Below the pieces are notes generated by a model. The model saw nothing but the letters and a program-made list of their open reading frames with translations. It was not told the origin of the DNA and did no database searches. Shown piece after piece: positions 1-8,715 of a stretch of DNA of 33,762 nucleotides. A program made the translations under genes and the position numbers. Within the stretch, counting starts at the first letter, position 1, and each line of letters opens with the position of its first letter. The stretch is taken from assembly GCA_031258305.1 (NCBI GenBank), contig JAIRNA010000152.1, forward strand, positions 1-33,762, in the 5' to 3' direction. This stretch comes from Treponema sp. Its GTDB lineage: Bacteria; Spirochaetota; Spirochaetia; Treponematales; Breznakiellaceae.

Positions 1-130
1 GGACTCTATTCCAATCAGAATACCGACTTTATTCCGAGTAGAATATGGACTCTATTCCAGTTAGAATACCGACTTTATTCCGAGTAGAATACGGACTCTA
101 TTCCAGTTAGAATACCGACTTTATTTCAAG
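1..130. repeat. Tandem array of imperfect 23-bp repeats with internal dyads
   Basis: Units start at 1, 24, 47, 70, 93 and 116; the last is partial and diverges after about 125. Two unit types alternate (one begins GGACTCTATTCC, the other CGACTTTATTCC), giving a 46-bp higher-order period. Every full unit contains TATTC-N6-GAATA, a 5-bp inverted repeat. The array starts at the window edge and may extend further left. It lies about 35 bp upstream of the predicted clpP promoter. Its function is unknown: it could be a cluster of protein-binding sites, a structured repeat, or decaying satellite-like DNA. Confidence 0.85.
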
Positions 131-164
131 CGGCGCGCTTTGCTAAGGTTTGCCAAAAATCCTC

Positions 165-193
165 TTGTCAAAAAGGCGTAAATTGCTTACTAT
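165..193 (+). promoter_or_regulatory. Predicted sigma-70-like promoter of clpP
   Basis: TTGTCA at 165-170, a 17-bp spacer, then TACTAT at 188-193. The predicted start near 200 leaves a leader of about 65 nt that carries a hairpin and a Shine-Dalgarno sequence. This is read from the sequence alone. Confidence 0.45.
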
Positions 194-230
194 AGAAACA
201 AAGGTTGAGCATATCGCCCAATTGAATGTC

Positions 231-248
231 GGCGGCGGTTTTGCCGCC
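231..248 (+). promoter_or_regulatory. GC-rich hairpin in the clpP leader
   Basis: GGCGGC (231-236) pairs with GCCGCC (243-248) around a 6-nt loop. It is followed by TTTTA and, 6 nt later, the GAGGAG ribosome-binding site. It could be a terminator or attenuator remnant, or a structure that controls access to the ribosome-binding site. Confidence 0.5.
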
Positions 249-264
249 TTTTAGAGGAGTAACA

Positions 265-867
265 ATGAAAACATGGCTTGATGACGACGACGATGAAAAA
301 GAAGAAAAGAGCGCCCCATTATCGGACCCGCTTGTCGTGAAAATGCTAAAGACGCGGACGATTATTTTATCAGGTGAAATAAACAAGGAGCTTGCCGAAA
401 GGACTATCAGACAGCTTCTCCTTTTAGAAAACAAAGGCGATGATCCCATAAAGATTTTCATAGATTCGCCTGGAGGAGATGCGGATGCGGGTTATGCGAT
501 ATTTGACATAATACGCTTCGTAAGCCCCCCGGTTTGGACTATAGGCATGGGGCTTGTGGCTAGCGCGGCCTCAATTATCGAGCTGGCAAGTCCTCGAGAA
601 CGGCGCGTAGGGCTTCCCAACAGCCATTACCTCATCCACCAGCCGCTTTCCGGCATACGAGGTGTGGCAACGGATATAGAGATTCATGCCAGAGAACTGG
701 AAAAGCTTCGGGCTAAAATCAATCGGCTTATTGCAGACGAGACCGCCATGACTTTTGAACAGGTTGAAAAGGACACTGACCGTGACTATTGGATGACCGC
801 CGATGAAGCTGTCAAATACGGGCTGATTTCACGGATTGTTACCCGCAAATCCGAGTTACAATGGTAG
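265..867 (+). CDS. clpP: ClpP-family ATP-dependent serine protease subunit
   Basis: This is a 200-residue ClpP-type peptidase, the usual length for a subunit of the double-ring Clp protease that degrades proteins unfolded by ClpX or ClpA. The catalytic triad can be placed by comparison with E. coli ClpP: Ser100 in LVASAAS, His125 in YLIHQP and Asp174 in KDTDRD. The oxyanion-type DSPGG stretch is at 67-71. The ORF track starts at 226, but ATG 265 has GAGGAG 7 nt upstream and is preferred. The N-terminus is unusual: WLDDDDDEKEEK is very acidic where typical ClpP has a short axial-loop segment. The active-site surroundings (ASAASIIELAS) differ from canonical ClpP1, so this may be a second, ClpP2-like paralog. 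Exonuclease III follows on the same strand after a 79-bp gap. Confidence 0.9.
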   Translation: MKTWLDDDDDEKEEKSAPLSDPLVVKMLKTRTIILSGEINKELAERTIRQLLLLENKGDDPIKIFIDSPGGDADAGYAIFDIIRFVSPPVWTIGMGLVASAASIIELASPRERRVGLPNSHYLIHQPLSGIRGVATDIEIHARELEKLRAKINRLIADETAMTFEQVEKDTDRDYWMTADEAVKYGLISRIVTRKSELQW

Positions 868-946
868 GAGAGGAAGCAGGCTTGTTGTTAGAAAATCGCA
901 TAATATGTTTTTTAGATAAGTCTCACAACTTTTTTACGGGGCAACA

Positions 947-1723
947 ATGAAAATACTGTCTTGGAATGTGAACGGTATCCGCGCCGTTGAGAAGAAAGGC
1001 TTTTTGGAATGGTTGAAAGCCGAAAGCCCGGATATGCTGTGTATTCAGGAAACAAAAGCCGAGCCGAATCAGCTTTCGGAAGGCTTACGCAACCCACAGG
1101 GCTATTTTTCTTATTGGACAAGCGCCAAAAAGAAAGGTTATTCAGGGACGGCCATCTATACCAAGATTCAGCCGATGAGTGTTCAGCCTCTCGGCCTCGC
1201 CCAATTCGACGATGAAGGCAGGGTGACGCAAGCTGATTATGGTGATTTCATCCTTATCTGCGCGTACTTCCCTAATTCTCAAGACGCTGCCAAACGTCTG
1301 CCCTACAAGCTCGAATTCTGCGCGGCAATGCTTGAACATTGTAAAAAACTCGTTTCACAAGGGAGGCACATCATCCTATGCGGGGACTACAATATAGCGC
1401 ACACAAGAATTGACCTTGCCCGCCCAGATAGCAACGAACATAAGGCGGGTTTTTTGCCTGAGGAACGCGCCTGGTTCGACACGTGGCTTGAAGCGGGTTT
1501 TGTAGATACATTCCGTTATTTTTACCCCGACAAACGTGACTGTTACAGTTGGTGGACATATCGAGGCGGCGCACGCGAGCGTAACGTGGGATGGCGCATT
1601 GATTATCATTGTGTAGATAAAGGCTTTCTTCCGCGGGTAAAATCAGCGGGCGTCAAAACAGACGTTTATGGCTCAGACCATTGCCCTGTGGAAATTATAG
1701 CGGCAGCTCAGAGTAGCCAGTAA
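947..1723 (+). CDS. xth: Exodeoxyribonuclease III (AP endonuclease)
   Basis: A 258-residue member of the exonuclease III / endonuclease-exonuclease-phosphatase family. These enzymes cut DNA 5' to abasic sites and remove 3' blocks in base-excision repair. Family motifs are visible in order: KILSWNVNGIRA at the N-terminus, the metal-binding glutamate in CIQETKA, the GDYNIAH motif near residues 145-151, GWRIDYHCVD, and the C-terminal YGSDHCPV with the catalytic Asp-His. Start ATG 947 has a weak GGGG upstream. It is followed at 62 bp by ligA, so two DNA-repair genes are adjacent. A short palindrome between them may act as a terminator. Product confidence is high; whether to name it xth or exoA is convention. 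Confidence 0.95.
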   Translation: MKILSWNVNGIRAVEKKGFLEWLKAESPDMLCIQETKAEPNQLSEGLRNPQGYFSYWTSAKKKGYSGTAIYTKIQPMSVQPLGLAQFDDEGRVTQADYGDFILICAYFPNSQDAAKRLPYKLEFCAAMLEHCKKLVSQGRHIILCGDYNIAHTRIDLARPDSNEHKAGFLPEERAWFDTWLEAGFVDTFRYFYPDKRDCYSWWTYRGGARERNVGWRIDYHCVDKGFLPRVKSAGVKTDVYGSDHCPVEIIAAAQSSQ

Positions 1724-1740
1724 CACCCCATCACGAGACG

Positions 1741-1758
1741 AAAAGCAATGTTGCTTTT
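1741..1758 (+). terminator. Perfect 18-bp palindrome between xth and ligA
   Basis: AAAAGCAATGTTGCTTTT is self-complementary and ends in a short T run, so it may terminate the xth transcript. Its right arm overlaps the predicted ligA -35 box (TTGCTT, 1751-1756), so it could instead be a protein-binding site. Confidence 0.45.
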
Positions 1759-1779
1759 CCCATCGAGTCTTGCTAAAAT
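1751..1779 (+). promoter_or_regulatory. Predicted promoter giving leaderless ligA mRNA
   Basis: TTGCTT (1751-1756), 17-bp spacer, TAAAAT (1774-1779) with an extended TGC in front. The -10 ends 5 nt before ATG 1785, so transcription should begin at or next to the start codon. No Shine-Dalgarno sequence is present. Confidence 0.55.
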
Positions 1780-1784
1780 AAGTT

Positions 1785-3761
1785 ATGGAATTGAACGATG
1801 AATTTTTCTCGGAAGAGCGCATAGCGGAGCTTGAGGCGCTCATACAGGAGTATCAAGCTTCTTACTATAATGGTGAGGCTGAAATCAGCGATGCCGAGTT
1901 CGATTTGCTTTGGGATGAACTCAAAAGTCTTGCGCCGAATAGCCCTATCTTGACAAAAATCGGGGCGGACAGCGTAGACGGTTTTCCAAAAGCGGCGCAC
2001 GTCATCCCAATGAGTAGTCAAGAAAAAGTCGCGGACGCGGATGAATTCCGCATTTGGGCAAACAAGACTTCCGCGTCAGCCTACCTTGTCCAGTTCAAGC
2101 TGGACGGTGCAAGCCTTGAGTTGCAATACGAGAACGGCCGTCTCGTCCGTGCAGTTACCCGCGGGGACGGCGTAATCGGAGATGACATCACCTCAAACGC
2201 ACGGCGTATGAGCGGTGTAGTGACGGATTTGCGCGTTCCTTTCTTCGGCGGTGTGCGCGGCGAAGTGATCCTGCCTCGTGAAATGTGGAAAAGCAAATAT
2301 TCCGACAAAGCGAACTGTCGCAACGCCGCAAACGGATTTATGCGCCGAAAAGACGGCGCGGGATGTGAGGACCTGGTTCTCATATGCTACGACGCCTCCG
2401 TAACAGGTAATATTTCTTTCTTTACAAACGAGTCAGATAAGATAAACTGGCTAAAAGAACAAGGCTTTTTTATCGCGGAAACGCAGGAATTCACCGGTAC
2501 GGACATAGAGAAGATCATCGCCTACCGCGCTGAAATCGCGGAAAAGCGGCAGGATTTGCCCTTTGATATAGATGGACTCGTGATAAAGGACAAAGTTACC
2601 GACATAGATGACCTTCGTAGAGCCAGACCAGAGCGGCAAATCGCATTCAAATTCGCTCTGGAGACCGCCTACAGCGTGGTACGAAGCATCGAGTGGAGTG
2701 AATCTGGCGCGACTTACACGCCGATAGCGATCATAGACGCGGTTCGCCTTGCGGGAACGACCGTACGCAGGGCAAGCCTTGCCAATTCGGGCATACTTCG
2801 TAGTCTAGGGCTTAAAATCGGGTCCGTGGTCTCGGTGGTAAAGCGTGGTGAAATCATTCCTAAGATTGAAAGCCTTGCGCCTCCAGGTGTTCTGCCTATG
2901 GAACAAAAGGAATGGGAGATTGTGTTCCCGTCAACCTGCTCGGTCTGCGGTTCACCTCTGGCGGATGATGGTATCCGCCTTTTCTGTCCTAACTCGGATT
3001 GCCCCAAACTCCTTCTTCACCGCTTGCAAAAGTGGGTAAAGGTACTTGACATCCGTGAAATTGGCGACAAACTCATCCGACAGCTTTTCGATTCGAGCCG
3101 TGTACGGCGTATTCACGACCTTTATTCGCTCACTACAGACGAATTGGCGGAATTCGAGCGTATGGGTGAAGTTTCTGCGGCAAAGGTCATTCGCAACCTC
3201 CGCGCTCCACGCAAACTACCGCTTGCCGTTTTTATTGCAGGTTTTGATTTTGACGGAGTGGGCGAAACGATTATGGAAAAGGTCGTGGACGCGGGCTTTG
3301 ACACGCTCGAAAAACTCCGCGCCGCGTCGATTGAGGTTCTTACGGCGATTTACGGACTGGGAGAAATCACCGCAAAAACTATTGTCAACGGATTACAGGA
3401 ATCGTCAGCGGAAATGGATGCGACTCTTGCTAGCGGCGTAATTTCCATTGCGCCGCGTACTGAAGAAAATTTGCCGCTTACGGGCATTTCCTTTTGCTTC
3501 ACAGGTGAACTTGTTTCGCTGAAGCGCGCCGCGGCGCGGGAAAAAGTGCAGGCTCTCGGTGGGAGCGCTAAATCTTCGGTTGTCAAAGGGCTTTCATATC
3601 TGGTAACAAACACACCGAACTCCGAATCTTCCAAAAACAAGAAGGCCCGCGAATTGGGCGTGCCGGTCATCGGGGAGCAGGAGTTTTTGGATCTGCTTGA
3701 AGGGAAGGCGCAGAATGAGAAAAACAGCGGACAACCGTCGCAAGGTGAGTTGTGGAAGTAA
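1785..3761 (+). CDS. ligA: NAD-dependent DNA ligase LigA
   Basis: At 658 residues this matches the usual bacterial LigA length (about 670). It seals nicks in DNA replication and repair using NAD+. Domains in order: Ia with YQASYYNGEAEISDAEFD; adenylation domain with the active lysine Lys105 in FKLDG; the TRGDG motif; OB fold; a four-cysteine zinc finger around residues 384-410 (CSVCG and CPNSDC); helix-hairpin-helix region; and a C-terminal BRCT domain at about 563-640 beginning LTGISFCFTGEL. All key elements look intact. The start at ATG 1785 is supported by the Ia domain beginning soon after and by a promoter ending 5 nt upstream, which suggests a leaderless message. Confidence 0.97.
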   Translation: MELNDEFFSEERIAELEALIQEYQASYYNGEAEISDAEFDLLWDELKSLAPNSPILTKIGADSVDGFPKAAHVIPMSSQEKVADADEFRIWANKTSASAYLVQFKLDGASLELQYENGRLVRAVTRGDGVIGDDITSNARRMSGVVTDLRVPFFGGVRGEVILPREMWKSKYSDKANCRNAANGFMRRKDGAGCEDLVLICYDASVTGNISFFTNESDKINWLKEQGFFIAETQEFTGTDIEKIIAYRAEIAEKRQDLPFDIDGLVIKDKVTDIDDLRRARPERQIAFKFALETAYSVVRSIEWSESGATYTPIAIIDAVRLAGTTVRRASLANSGILRSLGLKIGSVVSVVKRGEIIPKIESLAPPGVLPMEQKEWEIVFPSTCSVCGSPLADDGIRLFCPNSDCPKLLLHRLQKWVKVLDIREIGDKLIRQLFDSSRVRRIHDLYSLTTDELAEFERMGEVSAAKVIRNLRAPRKLPLAVFIAGFDFDGVGETIMEKVVDAGFDTLEKLRAASIEVLTAIYGLGEITAKTIVNGLQESSAEMDATLASGVISIAPRTEENLPLTGISFCFTGELVSLKRAAAREKVQALGGSAKSSVVKGLSYLVTNTPNSESSKNKKARELGVPVIGEQEFLDLLEGKAQNEKNSGQPSQGELWK

Positions 3762-3891
3762 AGGAACTTTTTCTTCCGCGACTCTGCCGCTCTGTTCGCT
3801 GTAGATGATCGCTTTGAGTCTTCAGGCGTGTAAATCAAGAGCGTCTTGTGAAAATAATGCCCATGTACATACGAGGTGCGGTATCGTATCC

Positions 3892-3920
3892 TTGTCTTTT
3901 TCCCAAAATTGCACTATTTT
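3892..3920 (+). promoter_or_regulatory. Predicted promoter giving leaderless SNF2 mRNA
   Basis: TTGTCT (3892-3897), 17-bp spacer, TATTTT (3915-3920). The -10 ends 7 nt before ATG 3928. No Shine-Dalgarno sequence is present. Confidence 0.5.
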
Positions 3921-3927
3921 GTTGGTA

Positions 3928-6900
3928 ATGACGAGAAATCAATACGGGCAGACGCCCTGGGGGAGGTGGTTCATTGATGCTCTGGACGCGCCGAGCGGGC
4001 GGCTTGACCGCGGGCGCTCTTATGCCAATACCGACAAGGTAACGAAACTTGAAATAAAAGACCGCTTGGTTAAGGCGAGGGTTAGGGGTAATTACCGGCC
4101 GTTTTACAAGGTGGAAATCTTATTCCCAGAATTGGCTGAAAAAGAACGTGTGTTGGGAATCATAGAAAAAGATCCATCCCTGCTCGCCCGTATCGCGGCT
4201 GGAGAAATGCCTGAAGAACTATTGCTTAAACTGAAAGATGAAGGCATCCGACTCATTTCTTCACGGTGGTCGGATATGCAACGACAGTGCGATTGTCCGG
4301 ACAATGGAGACCCTTGTAAACATGAGGCGGCCGTTTACTATACTCTGGCAAAGTATATAGACGCTGATCCTCGTCTCCTGTTCACCTTGCGCGGCCTTGA
4401 CCTTTCCGCGCTTATGGAGAAATTCGGCGCGGAGCCTGACGCTAAAATCGCACCGCCGTTCACGGTGGAAACGGATAACGGTGAGCGCCGTATCTTGTCC
4501 GACCAGCCCGTTATACCGGAACTTCCCTCTTGCATCAGCCTGATTCTATCACTCCTGCCCCAAACACCGTTTGGGCATAAGGATTTAGGCGTTTCGCTTG
4601 CGGAATTCTACCACTATACGGCGCATTTCGAGATGTGGGACGATGCCGATAGAGAAAAGGAGGAGTTTACCGCGTCCCATTCTTACTGGAAAATTTTATG
4701 TACTGCCCCTGCCCCTGCGCCGGGTAAGGAATTGTTCCTCGAACAGAAAGCCATTGACGGTCAGGTTACCCGCCTCTCAGTTTATGAGTCCTTTCTCCAA
4801 TTCCGCTCCTTTTCGAGCGCCGATGGTACTGCCTCTTATCGATTCTTGTTCTATTTGTTCAAATTCCTGAATATCTTGACCGCAGCCGGCGCTTTTGTAC
4901 CGTGCGTTCTTCTTGAAAGATTCTTGTACGTCGTATGGAAACCTTTTGAAGGACTGGAAATTGTCAAAACAACTCTGGAAAAAATTGCGGAATTCGAACC
5001 TGCTATGTTAAAAATTGAGAGCAAAAAGGGTGGGAAACGGAAATATGTTACTGGTTTGTCGGTTACACGGCTTTTGTCGTGCGCTTTGTTGGGTGAATGG
5101 GTTAAACGTCGATATTTCTTTTCACAAAAAATGGACGAAATACAGGGGCTTTTCTTTCTAGGGCTTGCGCTTGATGTGTCTCGTCCCGCGAAGCGTTCCC
5201 TCCCTTTGAGTATTGACCATTGGCTGTCCGCATTGTCTGTTGACTGGAAGGCGTGGAAATATCGACTTACTTTGTGGGAAGAGAGCGAAAAGAGAGTCGC
5301 GCCGTCCAAACACAATGAAGTTAATAGCAAAGAATACAACTTCAAGTTGTCTATGGATGCGCTCTTGACCGATGATCAGGGTAAAATTCAAAGTATCCCG
5401 CTTAAAGATGCGGCAAAGCGGACTGGACGCATAGACGTTTTGAAAGCGCCTTCCGCGCTTGCCCATTACTTACCGGAACTTGCCTCACTTTCGTCCTTCG
5501 CATCCGTTTCTTTAAGTGAGGAACGGCTCGTTGATTTTCTGGACAATGCGGCAAATCTCCTTTCCCGTCTTGGCGTTGAGGTTGTTTTCCCAAAAAGTCT
5601 GAAGCGGGAACTTAAACCTCGACTCGTGCTTTCAACTAATAAAAAGAAACAGGGAGGCGGGCTTTTGTCCTCTATGAGTCTTGACGAGATTCTTGAATGG
5701 AAATGGCAGGTTGCCATTGGCAACTCTCTATTGACTGAAGCGGAATTTGCAGCGCTGGTTAAGCAAAAGCGGTCCCTGGTTAAGTTCCACGACCAATTTG
5801 TTCGAGTTGACGCTGGGGAGCTTGCGCGTCTTTTCAAAAGCGCGGAAAAGCCCGCTCCATCTACCCGCGATTTCTTGAAAGAGTACTTTTCTGGCAACAG
5901 CGTTCTGTCTTTTGACGCGGAGCAAATCATCGAGAATCTGTTTAGAAAACAGGATTTTCCGCGGCCCGAGTCCTTGAACGCGGTACTGCGTCCTTATCAA
6001 ATGCAAGGCTACCAATGGGCATGCTCTCTGCTTCTTATGGGATTCGGCGCGATATTGGCGGATGATATGGGACTTGGTAAGACGATTCAGGCGATTTCCG
6101 TCATTTTACGCCTTAAAGAAAATGGTCTGCTTAACGAAAAAACCGAAAAGACGCTGGTTATTGCACCTTCAGCTCTTTTGGAAAACTGGGCGCGTGAATT
6201 GGCGAAATTCGCGCCGTGTCTTACAATAGCGCGTTATCACGGGGTAAAACGGCGGTTTGACGATTCGGATGTGTTTCTTACTACCTATCAAACGGTGACG
6301 CGGGATGCGGAGAAGCTTTTTGAGCGTAAATTCGCGCTTTTGATTGTGGATGAGGCGCATTTGCTTAAAAATGCGGATACTCGCAGCGCGAAAACGGTGA
6401 AAAATCTACGCTCTCGTTTTAAGCTCGCTCTGTCAGGTACGCCGATTGAGAATCGGCTTGAGGATATGCGCTCGCTTTTTGACTTTATCCTGCCTGGTTA
6501 TCTGGGGAGCGCTGGTGAATTCAAGGAGAAATACCGTTTTCCTATCGAGGTTAAGCGGGAAAAAGCCAAAGCGGACGAGTTACGTCTGATAACCGCGCCG
6601 TTTCTTATGCGACGGCTCAAGACGGATAAGGCGATTATCGCTGATTTGCCGGACAAGGTTGTGAAAAACGAATACGCGGTTTTGGAAAAGGAGCAAGCGG
6701 CGCTTTACGAAAGTGTCGTGGAGGAAACGCTTAAGAAATCCGAGGAAATGCGGCGCAACGATGGGGAAGCGGCGCCGCAACGGCACGTTCTGATTCTGGG
6801 TTTACTCACAGCGTTGAAACAGATTTGCAATCACCCTCGTGTTTTTGATAAGGAGAGTCCTTGTGTGTCAAAATTGTCGGGTAAGGCACAGCTTTTGCTT

Positions 6901-7404
6901 GAACTCTTAGACGAAATTCGCCGTTCTCACGAAAAAACACTTGTCTTTAGTCAATATGTTGAAACGCTGGTCTGTCTTTCAACTATTATCCGTAATGAAT
7001 TGGGCGAGAATGTCTTGATTTACCACGGAGGTCTGTCTCAAACCGGTCGGACCGGGGTTGTTGACCGTTTCCAGTCTGACGATGGTTGCAAAATATTACT
7101 GGCGAGTCTTCGGGCCGGCGGTCTTGGGCTGAACTTAACGAGCACTTCTCAGGTGATTCATTACGATTTGTGGTACAATCCTGCTGTTGAAAACCAGGCG
7201 ACTGATCGCGCTTTCCGTATTGGGCAACGGCGTAACGTATTTGTTCACCGTTTCATCACAAAAAATACGTTCGAAGAAAAGATTGACGCACTGTTGTCGG
7301 GGAAACGAGAGTTGGCAGATATGACGGTGGGAGCCGGGGAGGCTTGGTTGTCGCGGATGAGTCACGAGGAGTTACGGGCTTTATTTAATAGAGTTGTGCA
7401 ATAA
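3928..7404 (+). CDS. SNF2-family helicase with SWIM zinc finger
   Basis: A protein of about 1158 residues of the bacterial SWI2/SNF2 (RapA/HepA-like) ATPase group. These translocate on double-stranded DNA and remodel protein-nucleic acid complexes. Near residues 119-131 there is a SWIM finger (CDC then CKH). A long variable middle region follows. The C-terminal motor carries Walker A DDMGLGKT at about 711-718, the DEAH box (IVDEAHLLKN) at about 808, SGTPIENR, the strand HGGLSQTGR and motif VI QATDRAFRIGQ. The ORF track begins at 3805, but that extension has no protein-like features. ATG 3928 starts a typical N-terminus and lies just after a promoter-like -10. Exact biological role is unknown; such genes are sometimes near repair genes, as here next to ligA and xth. 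Confidence 0.92.
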   Translation: MTRNQYGQTPWGRWFIDALDAPSGRLDRGRSYANTDKVTKLEIKDRLVKARVRGNYRPFYKVEILFPELAEKERVLGIIEKDPSLLARIAAGEMPEELLLKLKDEGIRLISSRWSDMQRQCDCPDNGDPCKHEAAVYYTLAKYIDADPRLLFTLRGLDLSALMEKFGAEPDAKIAPPFTVETDNGERRILSDQPVIPELPSCISLILSLLPQTPFGHKDLGVSLAEFYHYTAHFEMWDDADREKEEFTASHSYWKILCTAPAPAPGKELFLEQKAIDGQVTRLSVYESFLQFRSFSSADGTASYRFLFYLFKFLNILTAAGAFVPCVLLERFLYVVWKPFEGLEIVKTTLEKIAEFEPAMLKIESKKGGKRKYVTGLSVTRLLSCALLGEWVKRRYFFSQKMDEIQGLFFLGLALDVSRPAKRSLPLSIDHWLSALSVDWKAWKYRLTLWEESEKRVAPSKHNEVNSKEYNFKLSMDALLTDDQGKIQSIPLKDAAKRTGRIDVLKAPSALAHYLPELASLSSFASVSLSEERLVDFLDNAANLLSRLGVEVVFPKSLKRELKPRLVLSTNKKKQGGGLLSSMSLDEILEWKWQVAIGNSLLTEAEFAALVKQKRSLVKFHDQFVRVDAGELARLFKSAEKPAPSTRDFLKEYFSGNSVLSFDAEQIIENLFRKQDFPRPESLNAVLRPYQMQGYQWACSLLLMGFGAILADDMGLGKTIQAISVILRLKENGLLNEKTEKTLVIAPSALLENWARELAKFAPCLTIARYHGVKRRFDDSDVFLTTYQTVTRDAEKLFERKFALLIVDEAHLLKNADTRSAKTVKNLRSRFKLALSGTPIENRLEDMRSLFDFILPGYLGSAGEFKEKYRFPIEVKREKAKADELRLITAPFLMRRLKTDKAIIADLPDKVVKNEYAVLEKEQAALYESVVEETLKKSEEMRRNDGEAAPQRHVLILGLLTALKQICNHPRVFDKESPCVSKLSGKAQLLLELLDEIRRSHEKTLVFSQYVETLVCLSTIIRNELGENVLIYHGGLSQTGRTGVVDRFQSDDGCKILLASLRAGGLGLNLTSTSQVIHYDLWYNPAVENQATDRAFRIGQRRNVFVHRFITKNTFEEKIDALLSGKRELADMTVGAGEAWLSRMSHEELRALFNRVVQ

Positions 7405-7491
7405 CGCACAACTTCCGCTAAAAAACGGCAGATTTGAGCGGGGGAGATGCGAAAAAATCGTAATGAAGGGGCTTTTGACACAAACCTTGTC

Positions 7492-7521
7492 TTTACTATT
7501 CTCGCCCACATGCTATATACT
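7492..7521 (+). promoter_or_regulatory. Candidate promoter of the LacI-type regulator gene
   Basis: TTTACT (7492-7497), 18-bp spacer, TATACT (7516-7521), also readable as an extended -10 TGCTATATA at 7511-7519. The -10 ends 9 nt before ATG 7531, so the leader would be only a few nucleotides. No copy of the locus operator was seen here, so visible autoregulation is lacking. Confidence 0.4.
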
Positions 7522-7530
7522 AGTAGTCAA

Positions 7531-8577
7531 ATGACCGTTAAAGATATCGCCGAACTTGCGAAAGTTTCTATTGGAACCGTGGACCGGGTTATTTGTCACC
7601 GGGGCCGGGTGTCCGCGGAAACCAAGTCAAGGATCGAGGCAATCATTGAGAAATATCATTTTACCCCAAACCCCATGGCACGGCGGCTTGGCCGGAACCG
7701 GGCGTACCAGTTTTGCGCCTTCCTGCCCCGGAGGGATCTGGATGCCGGTTATTGGAGGCAGGCACTGGAGGGGATACAGGAAGGGGCGGCCGAGATAGCC
7801 CCTTTTGGGGTAGAGACAAAGGTTGTTGAATTTGACCGTTATAGTGTCCGGGGGATTTCCCGTGCCGCCGATTCCATGCTGGCGGTAAAACCTGATGGAA
7901 TAATTCTATCCCCCATTATGCCTGAAACAATCAAAAAAGTAATAGAAAAAATTCGGCAGAGTGGGATTCCCTGCGTGTTTTTTGACACCGACCTTGCTGG
8001 TAACGATTCCCTGTGCTCCATCGGCCAGGACTCGTTCCGGGGTGGGTATCTGGCGGGCAGGCTGATGCATCTTTTCGCGGGAAAAATAGTAAAACCGTTA
8101 GCAGTACTGAATGCCTATGGGGGGGGGGGGGCCTCCCACCGGAACGGTTTTTTACATTATGCCGGAGAACATGGCTTTTCCACGGTAGTACGGGAATATC
8201 CGGACAATGCGGGAGCTGAAATACCGGTAGCTGAAATCGCCCTTTTTCTCAAGGAGAACCCAAATCTTGCGGGTATATTTATCACCAACTGCATGGCCTA
8301 TCGTGTTGTTGATGCCGTGAAGCGGCAAAAAGGGAGGCGGACCTTTGTTCTTGTGGGGTACGATCTTATCCCAAAAAATCGGGAGCTGTTACAGGAGGGA
8401 GCGATAGACGCGGTAATCTCCCGGCACCTTAAAGAACAGGGCCGCCTTGCCTTGTTGAATCTGTACCGCCACGTTGCGTTGGAACAGCGCATACTTCCCA
8501 AAATACAAATGCCCCTGGATGTGTATTTCAGGGAAAATATTCCCATTATTGACGAACCTTTTTCAGAACCCGGTTAG
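7531..8577 (+). CDS. LacI-family transcriptional regulator (predicted arabinan-locus regulator)
   Basis: A 348-residue LacI/GalR-type regulator. Residues 1-50 are a classical LacI helix-turn-helix and hinge (MTVKDIAELAKVSIGTVDRV, then FTPNPMARRL), which fixes the start at ATG 7531 and not the ORF-track 7447. The rest is a periplasmic-binding-protein-like sugar sensor with GIILSPIMPE, CVFFDTDLAG and SIGQDSFRGGYLAGRLM. It is the first gene of the arabinan locus and the obvious candidate to bind the repeated CG-centred palindromes at 8716, 14770, 14901, 20612 and 20734. Its effector is probably arabinose or an arabino-oligosaccharide (inference). A run of 13 G at 8119-8131 encodes Gly-Gly-Gly-Gly. 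A one-base gain or loss there would truncate the sensor domain. Confidence 0.88.
   Translation: MTVKDIAELAKVSIGTVDRVICHRGRVSAETKSRIEAIIEKYHFTPNPMARRLGRNRAYQFCAFLPRRDLDAGYWRQALEGIQEGAAEIAPFGVETKVVEFDRYSVRGISRAADSMLAVKPDGIILSPIMPETIKKVIEKIRQSGIPCVFFDTDLAGNDSLCSIGQDSFRGGYLAGRLMHLFAGKIVKPLAVLNAYGGGGASHRNGFLHYAGEHGFSTVVREYPDNAGAEIPVAEIALFLKENPNLAGIFITNCMAYRVVDAVKRQKGRRTFVLVGYDLIPKNRELLQEGAIDAVISRHLKEQGRLALLNLYRHVALEQRILPKIQMPLDVYFRENIPIIDEPFSEPG
8119..8131 (+). repeat. Homopolymer run of 13 G inside the LacI-type gene
   Basis: Thirteen consecutive G bases sit inside the reading frame. By reading the shifted frames, loss of one G puts a TAG at 8186-8188, and gain of one G ends translation at 8219. 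Both remove more than a third of the regulator. Such tracts are classic slipped-strand mutation sites. Confidence 0.95.
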
Positions 8578-8680
8578 TTTTGAAAAAGGGTAACTCCATT
8601 CGGTCGACAGCGGGTGTTAAAGTACGAGAGAAAGGTACGCCAAAAAAATATTTTTTTACCTCCAAAAGACATTTTTTCCC

Positions 8681-8709
8681 TTGACATAGAGAACAAGGCG
8701 TGATACAGT
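8681..8709 (+). promoter_or_regulatory. Predicted promoter of the LamG lipoprotein / GH51 operon
   Basis: Perfect TTGACA (8681-8686), 17-bp spacer, TACAGT (8704-8709). The predicted start at about 8716 coincides with the first base of an operator, a geometry expected for repression. Confidence 0.7.
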
Positions 8710-8715
8710 AATTGA

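Noticed and set aside
1-130. Tandem repeats as a possible CRISPR array
   Set aside because: The 23-bp units are contiguous with no unique spacers, and no cas genes are present.
3805-3927. ORF-track N-terminal extension of the SNF2 protein
   Set aside because: It would span the predicted promoter and has no family similarity; ATG 3928 is the better start.
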